Shown here in pieces: positions 1-8,372 of a DNA stretch of 64,000 nucleotides. Source of the stretch: Billgrantia pellis (GTDB taxonomy: Bacteria; Pseudomonadota; Gammaproteobacteria; Pseudomonadales; Halomonadaceae); assembly GCF_008297955.1 (NCBI RefSeq), contig NZ_VTPY01000007.1, forward strand, positions 186,001 through 250,000, written 5' to 3'. Positions within the stretch are counted from its first letter, which is position 1; each line of letters opens with the position of its first letter. The position numbers and the translations under genes were made by a program. The notes under the pieces were generated by a model that searched no databases, was not told the origin of the DNA, and was given only the letters and a program-made list of their open reading frames with translations.

Positions 1-621
1 GCTTCGGGCTTCAACGTGGCGACCTCGGCGATACGTAACAATCGCCGCATCGTCTCCGTGGTGATGGGCGGATTCACCGCCGCTTCACGCGATACCCACA
101 TGGCCGACCTGCTCGATCGCGGCTTCGCTCGGCTCTCGATGCTGCAGCGGGGCGACTGGATCGCCCGGGCCGATGTGCTGGGCGATCGTATGGACCTGCC
201 GGAGAGCCCGCCGGCTTCGGCCTCGCAGCTGGCCTCGGCGAACACGAGCCCCCGAAGGGAAACCACCGAAGTAGAGCAGCGACTCTCCTTCCAGTCCGAG
301 ATGGGCATCGAGATGGGGTCCGCCGACGATCCGATTCGCGTCCTCATCGACCGTGCCGATTCCGCTCGGCCCGCTGCCGGTGGTTGGGCCGTACAGGTGG
401 GCGCCTTCAATAATGCCGATCAGGCGCGTCACCTGGCATCCCAGGCGGCCGACCAACTGGCCAGCGAGCTGAGCGATGTACGCGTTTCCGTCGCCGAAGC
501 GGAGGGCGACCAGCGTGTCTTCCGCGCCCGGCTGGTCGATCTGCAGGAGAGCGTGGCCCACTCCGCTTGCCGCAGCTTGCGCGAGCGGGGCATGGATTGC
601 ATGGTGGTCGCTCACAACTGA
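1..621 (+). CDS. D-alanyl-D-alanine carboxypeptidase (peptidase S11) with C-terminal SPOR domain, 3' part
   Basis: The reading frame is open from base 1, so the gene starts outside the window; the GTG at 16 is internal. The visible N-terminal part (SAIRNNRRIVSVVMGG, then RDTHMADLLDRGF) is the end of the S11 catalytic domain, which trims the D-Ala from peptidoglycan pentapeptides in the periplasm. The last ~80 residues (from GGWAVQVGAFNNADQA to MDCMVVAHN) are a SPOR domain, which binds denuded glycan strands at division sites. The SxxK and SxN motifs would lie upstream and cannot be checked. A strong hairpin follows the stop codon. Confidence 0.88.
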   Translation, partial: ASGFNVATSAIRNNRRIVSVVMGGFTAASRDTHMADLLDRGFARLSMLQRGDWIARADVLGDRMDLPESPPASASQLASANTSPRRETTEVEQRLSFQSEMGIEMGSADDPIRVLIDRADSARPAAGGWAVQVGAFNNADQARHLASQAADQLASELSDVRVSVAEAEGDQRVFRARLVDLQESVAHSACRSLRERGMDCMVVAHN

Positions 622-639
622 AGCGGACGGATTCAGAGG

Positions 640-674
640 AACGTCAACGCCCCGCGATGCGGGGCGTTGACGTT
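640..674 (+). terminator. intrinsic terminator after the carboxypeptidase gene
   Basis: Perfect 16-bp inverted repeat (left arm AACGTCAACGCCCCGC, 3-nt loop GAT) beginning 19 bases after the stop codon. The T-run is short (arm ends in GTT, then TC), so termination may rely mainly on stem stability. Confidence 0.75.
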
Positions 675-721
675 TCGTACCGAAGATTTTCCCGACGGAT
701 CAGGCCAACGGCGAACACGAC

Positions 722-896
722 GTTTCTTGCATGACTACGCGCCAGAAGGTATCCGGCACCGGCCAGCCGTTGGCCCTGTGCGCCATTTGGTCACGTCACT
801 TGCCGTCGACTGCGTCAGCCGTTAGGTTGTTAATCGATAAGCCCCGCCGCCCGTCTCAGGGCGGCGGGGTGGTTTTTTGGCAGCCAGGAGGGTGTC
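722..896 (+). promoter_or_regulatory. structured leader of the EamA transporter gene (candidate attenuator)
   Basis: No convincing gene lies between 675 and 896. The stretch holds an imperfect stem-loop at 756-781 (GCAC-GGCCA paired with TGGCC-GTGC) and then a full intrinsic terminator at 842-878, only 19 bases before the transporter start codon and just upstream of its CCAGGAGG ribosome-binding site. There is no room for a promoter between terminator and start, so expression must involve read-through. I do not recognise a known riboswitch class. Confidence 0.4.
842..878 (+). terminator. intrinsic terminator just upstream of the EamA gene
   Basis: Eleven-bp GC stem (CCCCGCCGCCC / GGGCGGCGGGG) with loop GTCTCA and a run of six T at 873-878. 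It looks like a textbook Rho-independent terminator, placed so that it would cut off the following gene unless read through. Confidence 0.8.
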
Positions 897-1772
897 ATGT
901 CGCCGTCATTGAAGGGCATTCTGTTCATGTGCGCCGGCGTGCTCTGCCTGGCCATTGGCGATGCGATTGCCAAATGGTTGGGCGAGGTGCACTCACCGCT
1001 ACAGATCATTTTTTTCCGCACGCTGGTGTCGCTGCCGCTGATCGCGTTGCTGGCGCACTATGGCGGCGGCCTGCGCAAGCTGCGCACACGACGGCCTTTC
1101 GTGCATCTGGTACGCGGCCTGATCTATACCGGCACCATGTTCTGCTTCGTGCTCGGGCTAACCTTACTGCCGCTGGCCGAGGCTACGGCGATCGCCTTCG
1201 TCGCGCCGCTGTTCGTTACGCTGCTGTCGGTGCCGCTGCTGGGCGAAAAGATCGATCCGCCGGTCATGGCGGCCTCGCTGCTCGGCTTCCTCGGGGTGCT
1301 GATCGTGGTGCGTCCGGGCGGTGATGCCTTCCAGTTGGGTTCGCTGGTGCTCCTCGGTGCGGCGGTCTTCTACGCATTGATGATGATTACCGCGCGGCGC
1401 TACGGCGCGACCGAGCACCTCTGGGCGATGGTTTTCTACATGACGCTGGTGCCGTTGGTACTTACCGCGCTGGCGCTGCCCTGGGTGTGGCAGACACCGC
1501 AGCCCTGGCACTGGCCGGGGTTTCTCGCTGCCGGCGTCATGGGGGTGGGGGCCACTGCCTTCATCACGATGGCCTTTCGGCATGCCCCGGCGGCGATTGC
1601 CGCCCCCTTCGACTACACCGCCATACTGTGGGCGGTGTTGCTGGGCTGGTGGTTCTGGGGCGAGATACCCGATGTATGGGTTTTTGTCGGCAGTGCGCTG
1701 ATCGTCGGCAGCGGCCTGGCGATCGCCTACCACGATCGCCGGACCACCCTGAAGCGTCGTCCCACTTCGTAG
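897..1772 (+). CDS. EamA/DMT-family transporter, 291 aa
   Basis: An inner-membrane carrier of the drug/metabolite transporter superfamily, with about ten hydrophobic helices arranged as two EamA repeats (roughly residues 5-138 and 148-280). Length is normal for the family. The ATG is preceded by AGGAGG with good spacing. The second repeat carries the usual small-residue pattern (GVMGVGATAFITMAFRHAPAAIAAPFDY), resembling RhaT/YdcZ-like EamA exporters. Substrate cannot be told from sequence; relatives export amino acids, purines or osmolytes. The upstream terminator suggests attenuation control. Confidence 0.85.
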   Translation: MSPSLKGILFMCAGVLCLAIGDAIAKWLGEVHSPLQIIFFRTLVSLPLIALLAHYGGGLRKLRTRRPFVHLVRGLIYTGTMFCFVLGLTLLPLAEATAIAFVAPLFVTLLSVPLLGEKIDPPVMAASLLGFLGVLIVVRPGGDAFQLGSLVLLGAAVFYALMMITARRYGATEHLWAMVFYMTLVPLVLTALALPWVWQTPQPWHWPGFLAAGVMGVGATAFITMAFRHAPAAIAAPFDYTAILWAVLLGWWFWGEIPDVWVFVGSALIVGSGLAIAYHDRRTTLKRRPTS

Positions 1773-1795
1773 CGTCATTCGGCCTGGGGGCGCGG

Positions 1796-2731
1796 TCAGG
1801 TCTGGGCGTGGCCCAGGCGCCAACGGCGCCAGTAGCCTGCGATCAAACCGTGTTTGGGTGCCGCCAGCAGGACAAGGCAGAACAGGGCCGTCGCGACCAG
1901 CACGATGGCGGCTCCCGAGGCGATGTCGAAGGTCGCCGAGAGTTGCAACCCGACGACGGCGGACGACACGCCTAACGTCACCGAGATGGCCAGCATGGCC
2001 GGGAAGCGATCGGTGAGCAGATGAGCCGTGGCGCCGGGAATGATCAGCATCGCCACCACCAGGATGATACCGACGGTTTCCAGGCTGACGACAATGGTCA
2101 GCGTCAATAGCAGAATCAAGCCGTAGTGAATCATGCCGGTGCGAAAGCCTAGCGCCTGGGCCTGCAACGGGTCGAAGGCATAGAGCAGCAGCGGACGGTA
2201 GGCCAGCCAGATCGCGCCCAGTACCAGAAGACTGGCCAGCAGCGTCAACGCCACGGCGGTCGGTTTCACTCCCAGCACATTGCCGAACAGGATATGCATG
2301 AGATGCGTGCTGGAGGCGAGCTTGCTGATGATGACGATCCCGATGGCGAAGGCGGCGGTGAACATCAGGCCCATGGCCGCATCCGCCTTGAGACGGGTGT
2401 GTCGCTCGAGGGCACCGATGCCCAACGAGGTCAGTGCGCCAGTGATGAAGGCGCCGACGAAGAAGGGCCAGCCCAGTAGATAGGCCATGGCCACGCCGGG
2501 CAGCACGGCATGGGAAATGGCGTCGCCGAGCAGCGACCAGCGTTTGAGCACCACGTAGCACGAGAGCAGCCCGCAGATCGCGCCCACCAGCACGGAGGTG
2601 ATCAAGGCGCGCTGCATGAATTGATATTCGAAGGGAGCCGCAATGCTCTCGGGCAGCAGGCCGACCGCCACCATCAGCAGCGAGGCCAGAGCATCGACAA
2701 TCTCGAGGCTCACGCCCTCAAGCAGCGACAC
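1796..2731 (-). CDS. manganese/zinc-type ABC transporter permease (MntB/SitD family), 311 aa
   Basis: Polytopic permease of the ABC-3 family (8-9 hydrophobic segments; motif LLGDAISHAVLPGVAMAYLL near residue 65, typical for metal-chelate permeases). I chose the GTG at 2731 because GAGG lies five bases before it and it overlaps the end of the ATPase gene by a few codons; a longer frame reaches 2806 but has no good ribosome-binding site. It pairs with the ATPase directly upstream. The neighbouring divergent mntR argues for Mn(II) import, though Zn(II) or Fe(II) are possible. No binding-protein gene is present here. Confidence 0.85.
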   Translation of the reverse strand: MSLLEGVSLEIVDALASLLMVAVGLLPESIAAPFEYQFMQRALITSVLVGAICGLLSCYVVLKRWSLLGDAISHAVLPGVAMAYLLGWPFFVGAFITGALTSLGIGALERHTRLKADAAMGLMFTAAFAIGIVIISKLASSTHLMHILFGNVLGVKPTAVALTLLASLLVLGAIWLAYRPLLLYAFDPLQAQALGFRTGMIHYGLILLLTLTIVVSLETVGIILVVAMLIIPGATAHLLTDRFPAMLAISVTLGVSSAVVGLQLSATFDIASGAAIVLVATALFCLVLLAAPKHGLIAGYWRRWRLGHAQT

Positions 2732-3509
2732 GGACGCCTCCCGCGAGGGGCTCAGGTGCGCTGCTCGTCGCCAGGCGAGCCAACATGGCGTCGCTGAGCA
2801 TGTCATCGGGCCTGCCCATCCCCACCACCGTGCGATTGATCAACAGCACGTGATCGGCCTGACGCCGAGCGCTGGGCAGGTCGTGGGTCACCATGATGAC
2901 GGTACGGCCGGCGCGGCGTTCGCGTTCCAGCGTGGACAGGATCAGCGCCTCGCTGGGCGGATCGACCCCCGCCAAGGGTTCGTCGAGCAGCAGGATATCG
3001 GCCTGCTGTGCTAACGCCCGAGCCAGCAGAACCCGCTTTTTCTGACCGCCGGAAAGTTCACCGATGGGGCGCGAGGCGTAATCGGCCATGTCCACCGCAT
3101 CGAGAGCGGCCTCGACCGCCTCCCGATGGCTCGGGTGCGACCAGCGCATCGGCAGCAGCCGCTGCCAGAGCGGATCGTGACGCATCAGGCCGTAGCGGCC
3201 GGTCATCACCGTTTCCCTCACCGAGATGGGGAAGTCCCACTCCATGTTCTCGCGCTGGGCCATGTAGGCGATGCTTCCCGCCCGCCGCTGCGACTCGGCG
3301 CTCTCGCCCAGCACCCTGATCTCACCGCGCAGCGGGGCGAGGTTGCCGATCACGATGTTGAGCAGGCTAGATTTACCGGCGCCGTTGGGCCCGACGATGG
3401 CCGTCCATTGACCTTGGGGTAGCGATAGCGAAACATCGCAGAGCACGACCTGCCGATGATAGGCCGCGTACAGGTTCCTTGCCTGGATCGCCGGGGCGAG
3501 TTCACTCAC
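2718..3509 (-). CDS. manganese/zinc-type ABC transporter ATP-binding protein, 263 aa
   Basis: Cytoplasmic ATPase of a metal-ion importer. Walker A GPNGAGKSS at residues 40-48, signature LSGGQKKR, Walker B ILLLDEPLAGVD and the switch histidine in MVTHDL are all present. It starts with GTG behind a strong AGGAGG and is the first gene of a two-gene unit with the permease. The intergenic region to the divergent mntR would carry the shared regulation. Closest by pattern to MntC/SitB/ZnuC proteins; the manganese assignment rests on the neighbour. Confidence 0.87.
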   Translation of the reverse strand: MSELAPAIQARNLYAAYHRQVVLCDVSLSLPQGQWTAIVGPNGAGKSSLLNIVIGNLAPLRGEIRVLGESAESQRRAGSIAYMAQRENMEWDFPISVRETVMTGRYGLMRHDPLWQRLLPMRWSHPSHREAVEAALDAVDMADYASRPIGELSGGQKKRVLLARALAQQADILLLDEPLAGVDPPSEALILSTLERERRAGRTVIMVTHDLPSARRQADHVLLINRTVVGMGRPDDMLSDAMLARLATSSAPEPLAGGVRVAA

Positions 3510-3551
3510 GGTTGCCTCCTGGGATCACGTCGCCGTTGACGATGGCTCCAT

Positions 3552-3650
3552 GGCCCTTCCTGGGCCGATATGAATGAGCCGTGTCGTGTCATATCAATGT
3601 AGGGAGTTTCTAAGCGTGCAGCAAATATCTTAGCCGAGGTTAACTTGTTG
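3552..3650. promoter_or_regulatory. divergent control region of the Mn transporter and mntR, with inverted repeats
   Basis: Between the two divergent genes I see an inverted repeat GATATGA (3567-3573) / TCATATC (3589-3595) with 15 bases between arms, a GGCCC/GGGCC hairpin at 3552-3566, and a CTAAG/CTTAG pair around 3611-3634. Any of these could be the MntR operator, but none matches the enterobacterial MntR box closely. Confidence 0.3.
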
Positions 3651-3714
3651 AGTGAAGCGAAACCCGGCGGGCGTACGGTTGCTGCCATCCTGGCAGTTGC
3701 CCTATATTGGCCCG

Positions 3715-4197
3715 ATGACCGATACCCCGTACGACTCGCCTGCCGTCAGCCTTTGCAAGGCGGATGCCTTGCCGCCGAGCGAGCAGCATGCGCAGCAGTA
3801 CGCTGCCGTGCGCAATGCCCATGAGACCGAACTGCTGGAAGATTACGTGGAGCTGATCGCTGACCTGCTGAAACATCAGGGGGAGGCACGCTCGACGGAT
3901 GTCGCGCTGCGCATGGGAGTCAGCCAAGCCACCGTGTCGAAGACGGTCACGCGGCTCAAGAGCCTCGGCCTGGTGGCCAGCAAGCCCTACCGTTCGCTAT
4001 TCCTGACCGAGAAGGGCGAGGCCATGGCGCGGATGTCGCAGCAGCGCCACACTACCGTGCTGCGCTTCCTGCGCGCACTGGGCGTGAGCGACCACACGGC
4101 GCGTATCGATGCCGAGGGCATGGAGCATCACGTCAGCCAGGAGACCCTGGACATCATGGAGCGCTTCATTCGCGACAAGGAGCGTCGGCGCTCCTGA
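3715..4197 (+). CDS. mntR: manganese-responsive repressor MntR (DtxR family), 160 aa
   Basis: Winged-helix metal sensor that represses Mn(II) import when manganese is plentiful. The helix-turn-helix lies at about residues 58-90 (RSTDVALRMGVSQATVSKTV). All six manganese ligands known from Bacillus subtilis MntR have counterparts: D43 and E46 in EDYVE, H112 in RHTTV, E134, E137 and H138 in EGMEHH. An upstream frame to 3652 exists, but ATG 3715 gives the usual family length. It is divergent from the ABC transporter genes, its probable target. Confidence 0.93.
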   Translation: MTDTPYDSPAVSLCKADALPPSEQHAQQYAAVRNAHETELLEDYVELIADLLKHQGEARSTDVALRMGVSQATVSKTVTRLKSLGLVASKPYRSLFLTEKGEAMARMSQQRHTTVLRFLRALGVSDHTARIDAEGMEHHVSQETLDIMERFIRDKERRRS

Positions 4198-4221
4198 TCC
4201 CTCGCTTCGCCTGCGTTTTTC

Positions 4222-4836
4222 TTACTTCGCAAAGAACGCCCGTGCGGCCGCTTCCGGGTCGGGTTGTCCGCAGATAGCCGAAATTACCGCCGGCCCTTGG
4301 GCGCCGGCGTCGCGTACGCGGGTCGCATGCTCGGCCTTGAGACCGCCGATGGCCACAGCCGGTAGTGGGCTGGCCGCCGCCAGCGACGCGAGGCCTTCGA
4401 AGCCTAGCGGCGTGGCGTGGTTCCGCTTGGTCGAAGTGGCGAACACCGGGCCCAGGCCGAGGTAGTCGAGCGGAGTCGGATCGAGGCGAGAGAGCTGCTC
4501 GTGGTTCTGTATCGAGAGCCCGAGGATGGCTCGCTCACCCAGCGCACTGCGGGCAACGGCCACGTCGCCATCGTCCTGGCCAAGATGCAGGCCGTCGGCG
4601 CCGCTCTCCGCGGCCACGGCCAGGCGATCGTTGACGATCAGTGGCACGCCGCTGCCGGCCAGCGCCGCCTTGAGGCGTCTTGCCTGGTCGATCATTTCGC
4701 CGTCGGAGGCGTGCTTGTCACGCAGTTGCACGATGGTGACGCCGCCACGCACGGCGGCCATCACGGTTTCCACCAATCCAAGGCGGGCACAGAGCCGGGG
4801 ATCGGTTACCAGATAAAGGGAAAGGTCTAGGCGCAT
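4222..4836 (-). CDS. thiE: thiamine-phosphate synthase ThiE, 204 aa
   Basis: Joins hydroxymethylpyrimidine diphosphate and thiazole phosphate to thiamine monophosphate in the cytosol. TIM-barrel landmarks are visible in order: QLRDK (pyrophosphate binding), NDR, GADGLHLGQDD, GPVFATSTKRNHATPLG and the phosphate loop AIGGL. Length is typical. It stands alone, convergent with mntR; the ribosome-binding site is weak. No other thiamin genes or TPP riboswitch are seen near it. Confidence 0.95.
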   Translation of the reverse strand: MRLDLSLYLVTDPRLCARLGLVETVMAAVRGGVTIVQLRDKHASDGEMIDQARRLKAALAGSGVPLIVNDRLAVAAESGADGLHLGQDDGDVAVARSALGERAILGLSIQNHEQLSRLDPTPLDYLGLGPVFATSTKRNHATPLGFEGLASLAAASPLPAVAIGGLKAEHATRVRDAGAQGPAVISAICGQPDPEAAARAFFAK

Positions 4837-4890
4837 GGCATCACCGGTGGGTTGGCAGTGCCATAATGGTACCTCCCCGGCTTGGCGTCG

Positions 4891-5409
4891 TCAGGGGGCG
4901 GGGCCGGCAGCGCCCAGAAACCTCTCCTGCCAGTAGGCGATGTCCAATGGCACGCTGACCACTTTCCGCCCCCGCCCGGGGGCATGGATCATCTGGCCAT
5001 TGCCGCGGTAAATGCCGACATGGGTGGCCTTGCGCCGGTCGCCGAAGAACAGCAGGTCGCCGGGCTGGGCGCGGTCGACGGCTGGCAAGGTGCGATACTG
5101 CTCGTCGGCGGTGCGCGGCACCTGGATACCCGCCGAGCGGTAGGCCATCTCCACCAGGCCCGAGCAGTCGAGCCCCTTCGGTGTATTGCCGCCGAGACGA
5201 TAGGGCGTACCCAGTGCTTCCTTGGCGGTGGCCAGGATCAGGGCGCGTTCGATAGAGAGGGCATCCGAACCGGGCCGCGGATCATGAGTGGCCAGGTCGC
5301 GATTGGCGCAGCCGGCCAAGAGGACCAGCAACAGCAGCCACGCCGCGACGCGGCCTTGGCGCCATGGGCAGGACGGGGTAGTGGAACGAGGCCAGGGTTG
5401 GGGCGGCAT
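4891..5409 (-). CDS. NlpC/P60 family lipoprotein (peptidoglycan endopeptidase), 172 aa
   Basis: A short basic N-terminus, a hydrophobic stretch and the lipobox LLAGC with Cys34 mark an outer- or inner-membrane lipoprotein. The NlpC/P60 domain covers about residues 55-170, with catalytic Cys82 (DCSGLV), His130 (THVGIY) and third polar residue His142 (MIHAP). Such enzymes cut the D-Glu-mDAP bond of murein stems, as Spr/MepS does in E. coli. Single gene; its promoter should lie in the region shared with divergent gloA. Confidence 0.9.
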   Translation of the reverse strand: MPPQPWPRSTTPSCPWRQGRVAAWLLLLVLLAGCANRDLATHDPRPGSDALSIERALILATAKEALGTPYRLGGNTPKGLDCSGLVEMAYRSAGIQVPRTADEQYRTLPAVDRAQPGDLLFFGDRRKATHVGIYRGNGQMIHAPGRGRKVVSVPLDIAYWQERFLGAAGPAP

Positions 5410-5544
5410 GGGGATCGCTCATCGATTGCTGCGTCCCCCTACTTTAGCGCACAGCGTGACGGAGTGGCAGCCGTCTCCGGCTGGAAAAAAAACGGGGCGG
5501 GACGCATCATCTTCCTACCCGATAGGACGATCAAGGAGAGTCGC

Positions 5545-6078
5545 ATGAGCTTCAGGGGTGAACAGCACCCGGGCGTGAAGACGCCCACTGCGGATTCCAT
5601 GGGCTTCCGCCTCAACCACACCATGCTGCGGGTCAAGGATCCGGAAAAGTCGCTGGCCTTCTATACCGGTGTGTTCGGCATGCGTGTGCTTCGCCGGCTG
5701 GATTTCGAGGAGCTGGGCTTTTCACTTTACTTCCTGGCCAAGCTGGAGGAAGGCGAGCCAGTGCCGGAGGACGCTCAGGAGCGCACCGTGTGGACCTTTC
5801 GTCAAACGGGCCTGCTGGAACTGACCCATAACTGGGGCACCGAGGCCCAGGACGAGTTTGCCTATCACGACGGAAATGCCGAGCCCCAGGGCTTTGGCCA
5901 TATCTGTTTCTCGGTGCCCGACCTGGAAGCCGCCGAGGCGTGGTTCGACGCCAGTCGGGTGACCTTCGTCAAGCGCTCGGATCAGGGCAGGATGAAAGAC
6001 GTCGTGTTCGTCAAGGACGTGGACGGTTACTGGATCGAGGTAGTCCAGGCCGACCGCCTCGGTGCGTTGGGGAGCTGA
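5545..6078 (+). CDS. gloA: lactoylglutathione lyase (glyoxalase I), 177 aa
   Basis: Converts the methylglyoxal-glutathione adduct to S-lactoylglutathione. The reading frame extends far upstream, but ATG 5545 follows AAGGAG at 5533-5538 and gives the family length. Metal ligands fit the family: His25 (LNHTML), Glu in TGLLELTHNWG, His in GFGHICFSV and Glu in WIEVVQ. The single N-terminal extension of ~20 residues (MSFRGEQHPGVKT) is common in the longer plant/pseudomonad type, which is often Zn-dependent. Confidence 0.94.
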   Translation: MSFRGEQHPGVKTPTADSMGFRLNHTMLRVKDPEKSLAFYTGVFGMRVLRRLDFEELGFSLYFLAKLEEGEPVPEDAQERTVWTFRQTGLLELTHNWGTEAQDEFAYHDGNAEPQGFGHICFSVPDLEAAEAWFDASRVTFVKRSDQGRMKDVVFVKDVDGYWIEVVQADRLGALGS

Positions 6079-6093
6079 GCCACACGCGCCGCA

Positions 6094-6831
6094 TCAGGTA
6101 AAGGCGTAGACGTCCATCGCCAGCACGCCATGCTCCACGCTGTGGTGCAGGCGACGTGCCTCGCCGCCCGCGCCAAGCGCTACCAGCAACGGCTGGAAAT
6201 GCTCCGGCGTGGGGTGGTTGCGGCGCGCTTTCGGTGCGGTTTCCCACTCAAGCAGGGCGTCGCGCTCGCCTGTCGTCAGCTTCCCGTGTATCCAGTCAGT
6301 GAACTCGCCGACCCAGGTCGGCATTGGCGTACCGGCTGCCTGCATCTCGGCGAGGTTATGGGTCAGGCTGCCCGAGCCGATCACCAGCACGCCTTCCGCG
6401 CGCAACACTGCCAGCTTCTCCCCTAGCTCCACCAGCGCCTGGTTCGACCAGGTCACCGGCAGCGACAGCGACACCACCGGCACGTCGGCGGCAGGAAACA
6501 TCAGCGACAGCGGCACCCAGGCGCCGTGGTCCAGGCCACGCTCCACCGGCACGGCGTTGAGCTGGCGCGCCAGGCGCAATGCCAGCTCAGGCTCGCCCGG
6601 CGCCGGGTACTGGCATTCGAAAAGCGCGCGGGGAAAGCCGCCGAAGTCGTGGATGGTCTCGGGACGGGCGCTGGCGCTCACCCGCAGGCGCTCGCTGGCC
6701 CAGTGGGCCGAGACCACGACGATGGCCTTGGGCGAGAGCGTCCGGCCAAGCTGGCGCAGGAAATCGTGAGCCGGCCCCGGGGTGAGGGCCAGCATGGGCG
6801 AGCCGTGGGAAATGAACAGGCTGGGCAACAT
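6094..6831 (-). CDS. class III extradiol ring-cleavage dioxygenase (DODA/YgiD type), 245 aa
   Basis: Belongs to the LigB-like family that includes E. coli YgiD (4,5-DOPA dioxygenase). Conserved metal-site histidines are seen in FISHGSP (His9), SAHWAS and HDFGGFP. ATG 6831 is preferred over 6849 because AAGGAG sits seven bases before it. Last gene of a same-strand group with a DoxX protein and a LysR regulator. A role in catechol or quinone detoxification is inferred from that grouping; the true substrate is unknown. Confidence 0.85.
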   Translation of the reverse strand: MLPSLFISHGSPMLALTPGPAHDFLRQLGRTLSPKAIVVVSAHWASERLRVSASARPETIHDFGGFPRALFECQYPAPGEPELALRLARQLNAVPVERGLDHGAWVPLSLMFPAADVPVVSLSLPVTWSNQALVELGEKLAVLRAEGVLVIGSGSLTHNLAEMQAAGTPMPTWVGEFTDWIHGKLTTGERDALLEWETAPKARRNHPTPEHFQPLLVALGAGGEARRLHHSVEHGVLAMDVYAFT

Positions 6832-6910
6832 GGCAAAGCTCCTTGGCATAGCTCCTCGAAGGCTGGCGCCGCGGGCGGCGCCAGGCAGTGGGCCAGTTCA
6901 GGCAGAGAGG

Positions 6911-7354
6911 TCAGGCGAAGCGGCGGCTGACGACGAAGCTGCCGCTGCCGAGGCCGGCCTGGACCAACAGCGTGACGGTCCAGAACACCGGATACTCCCA
7001 TCCGCCGCCCGGATTGGAGAAGACCCAGCCGTTGCCGGCATGCGCCCAGGCGGCGCCGAGCAGGATGGGCACCAGGGCCAGGCTCACCCAGCGAGTATAG
7101 ATGCCGAGCACCAGCGCCAGGCCGCCGCCGACTTCGGCCAGAATGGTCAGGTAGGCGATGAAGGCAGGCAGGCCGAGCGACTCGAAGAAGCCCACGGTGC
7201 CGGGCACGGTGAAGACGAACACCTTGAGCAGGCCGTGGGCCAAGGCCATGATGCCGAGCGACACGCGCAGCAGGGCGGTGGCATGGGCCTGGAGGGACTG
7301 GGTCTGTGAGGCGCTGACCAGCGCGGGGCTGGCTTGAGTGGCTTGCGTTTGCAT
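6911..7354 (-). CDS. DoxX family membrane protein, 147 aa
   Basis: Four hydrophobic helices after a polar N-terminus of ~25 residues, with the family core ALLRVSLGIMALAHGLLKVF and EVGGGLALVLGIYTRWVSL. DoxX proteins are small inner-membrane proteins, some linked to quinone-dependent redox reactions or oxidative stress. It lies 79 bases upstream of the extradiol dioxygenase and 83 bases downstream of the LysR gene, same strand, so co-regulation is likely. Confidence 0.82.
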   Translation of the reverse strand: MQTQATQASPALVSASQTQSLQAHATALLRVSLGIMALAHGLLKVFVFTVPGTVGFFESLGLPAFIAYLTILAEVGGGLALVLGIYTRWVSLALVPILLGAAWAHAGNGWVFSNPGGGWEYPVFWTVTLLVQAGLGSGSFVVSRRFA

Positions 7355-7437
7355 GGGAAGGGCTCCGTGATGTGTCAGGGAATGCCTTCACTCTACGCCG
7401 CACTTTGCACGGGATAATCATCGCCAGGCGAACAACA

Positions 7438-8352
7438 TCATTGCGTGAAAGGCAACAATCCCATCTCCCGCTCCCATTCGGGAGGATCGCCCCAGGCCTC
7501 GGCGAGATAGTCGAGCAGCCGCTCGACCTTGGCTGGCAAGTGGCGTCGCGCCGGGTAGACGCCGTAGATCCCCAGGGTGACCGGCCCCTCGTCCTGCAGC
7601 AGCGGTACCAGGCGCCCCTGCCGGACGCTCTCGGTGATCAGAAAGCTCGGCTGATGGGCAATGCCCAGCCCGGCCTCGGCGGCATGAGTCAGCACGTCGC
7701 CATTGTTGCTCTCCAGCGGCCCGTGAACCGCGAGGCGCTGCCCGCCGAACTGCCATTCGCTGCCGCCGGTGGTGCGATAGCGCAGGCAGCGGTGCTCGGT
7801 CAGCTCCGCCAGGCTGCGCGGCTCGCCGTAGCGGGCCAGGTACTCGGGCGAGGCGCACGCTATCATACGGCAGCGCGCCAGCCGCCGTGCCACCAGAGTG
7901 GAGTCGGGCAAGCTGCCGATGCGGATGGCCAGGTCGTAGCCCTCTTCCAGCAGATCCACGCGGCGGTCGTTGAGGTCGAGGCGTACCTCCAGGGCAGGAT
8001 GCTCGACCATGAAGCGCGTGATCAGCGGTGAGAGAAAGCGCATGCCGAAGGACATCGGGCCGTTGACCCGCAGCCGGCCGCACACCTCGGTGCTGCCGGC
8101 GCCCAGCTCGGCTTCGGCCTCTTCCAGGGCCTGCAGGATGCCCTGGGCGCGGGCGAGGTAGCTTTCGCCGGCCTCGGTGAGATGCAGCCGCCGGGTGGTA
8201 CGCTGCAGCAAGCGCACGCCCAGGTGGCTCTCGAGTTCCATGATCAGCCGCGAAATTCGCGTGCGCGACAGGTCCAGCGTCTCCGCCGCACGGGTATAGC
8301 TGCCGAGTTCGGCGACACGCACGTAGGCGGTCATGGCGTCCAGCAGGTCCAA
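7438..8352 (-). CDS. LysR family transcriptional regulator, 304 aa
   Basis: N-terminal winged helix (residues ~1-62, SYTRAAETLDLSRTRISRLIMELE) and a substrate-binding domain of the DmlR-like subgroup. The start is TTG at 8352, placed five bases after AGGAGGG; an in-frame ATG six codons later has no comparable site. Unusually for LysR genes it is co-directional with, not divergent from, its presumed targets (DoxX and the dioxygenase). Confidence 0.9.
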   Translation of the reverse strand: MDLLDAMTAYVRVAELGSYTRAAETLDLSRTRISRLIMELESHLGVRLLQRTTRRLHLTEAGESYLARAQGILQALEEAEAELGAGSTEVCGRLRVNGPMSFGMRFLSPLITRFMVEHPALEVRLDLNDRRVDLLEEGYDLAIRIGSLPDSTLVARRLARCRMIACASPEYLARYGEPRSLAELTEHRCLRYRTTGGSEWQFGGQRLAVHGPLESNNGDVLTHAAEAGLGIAHQPSFLITESVRQGRLVPLLQDEGPVTLGIYGVYPARRHLPAKVERLLDYLAEAWGDPPEWEREMGLLPFTQ

Positions 8353-8372
8353 TGGTCCCTCCTCGCGCCGCG

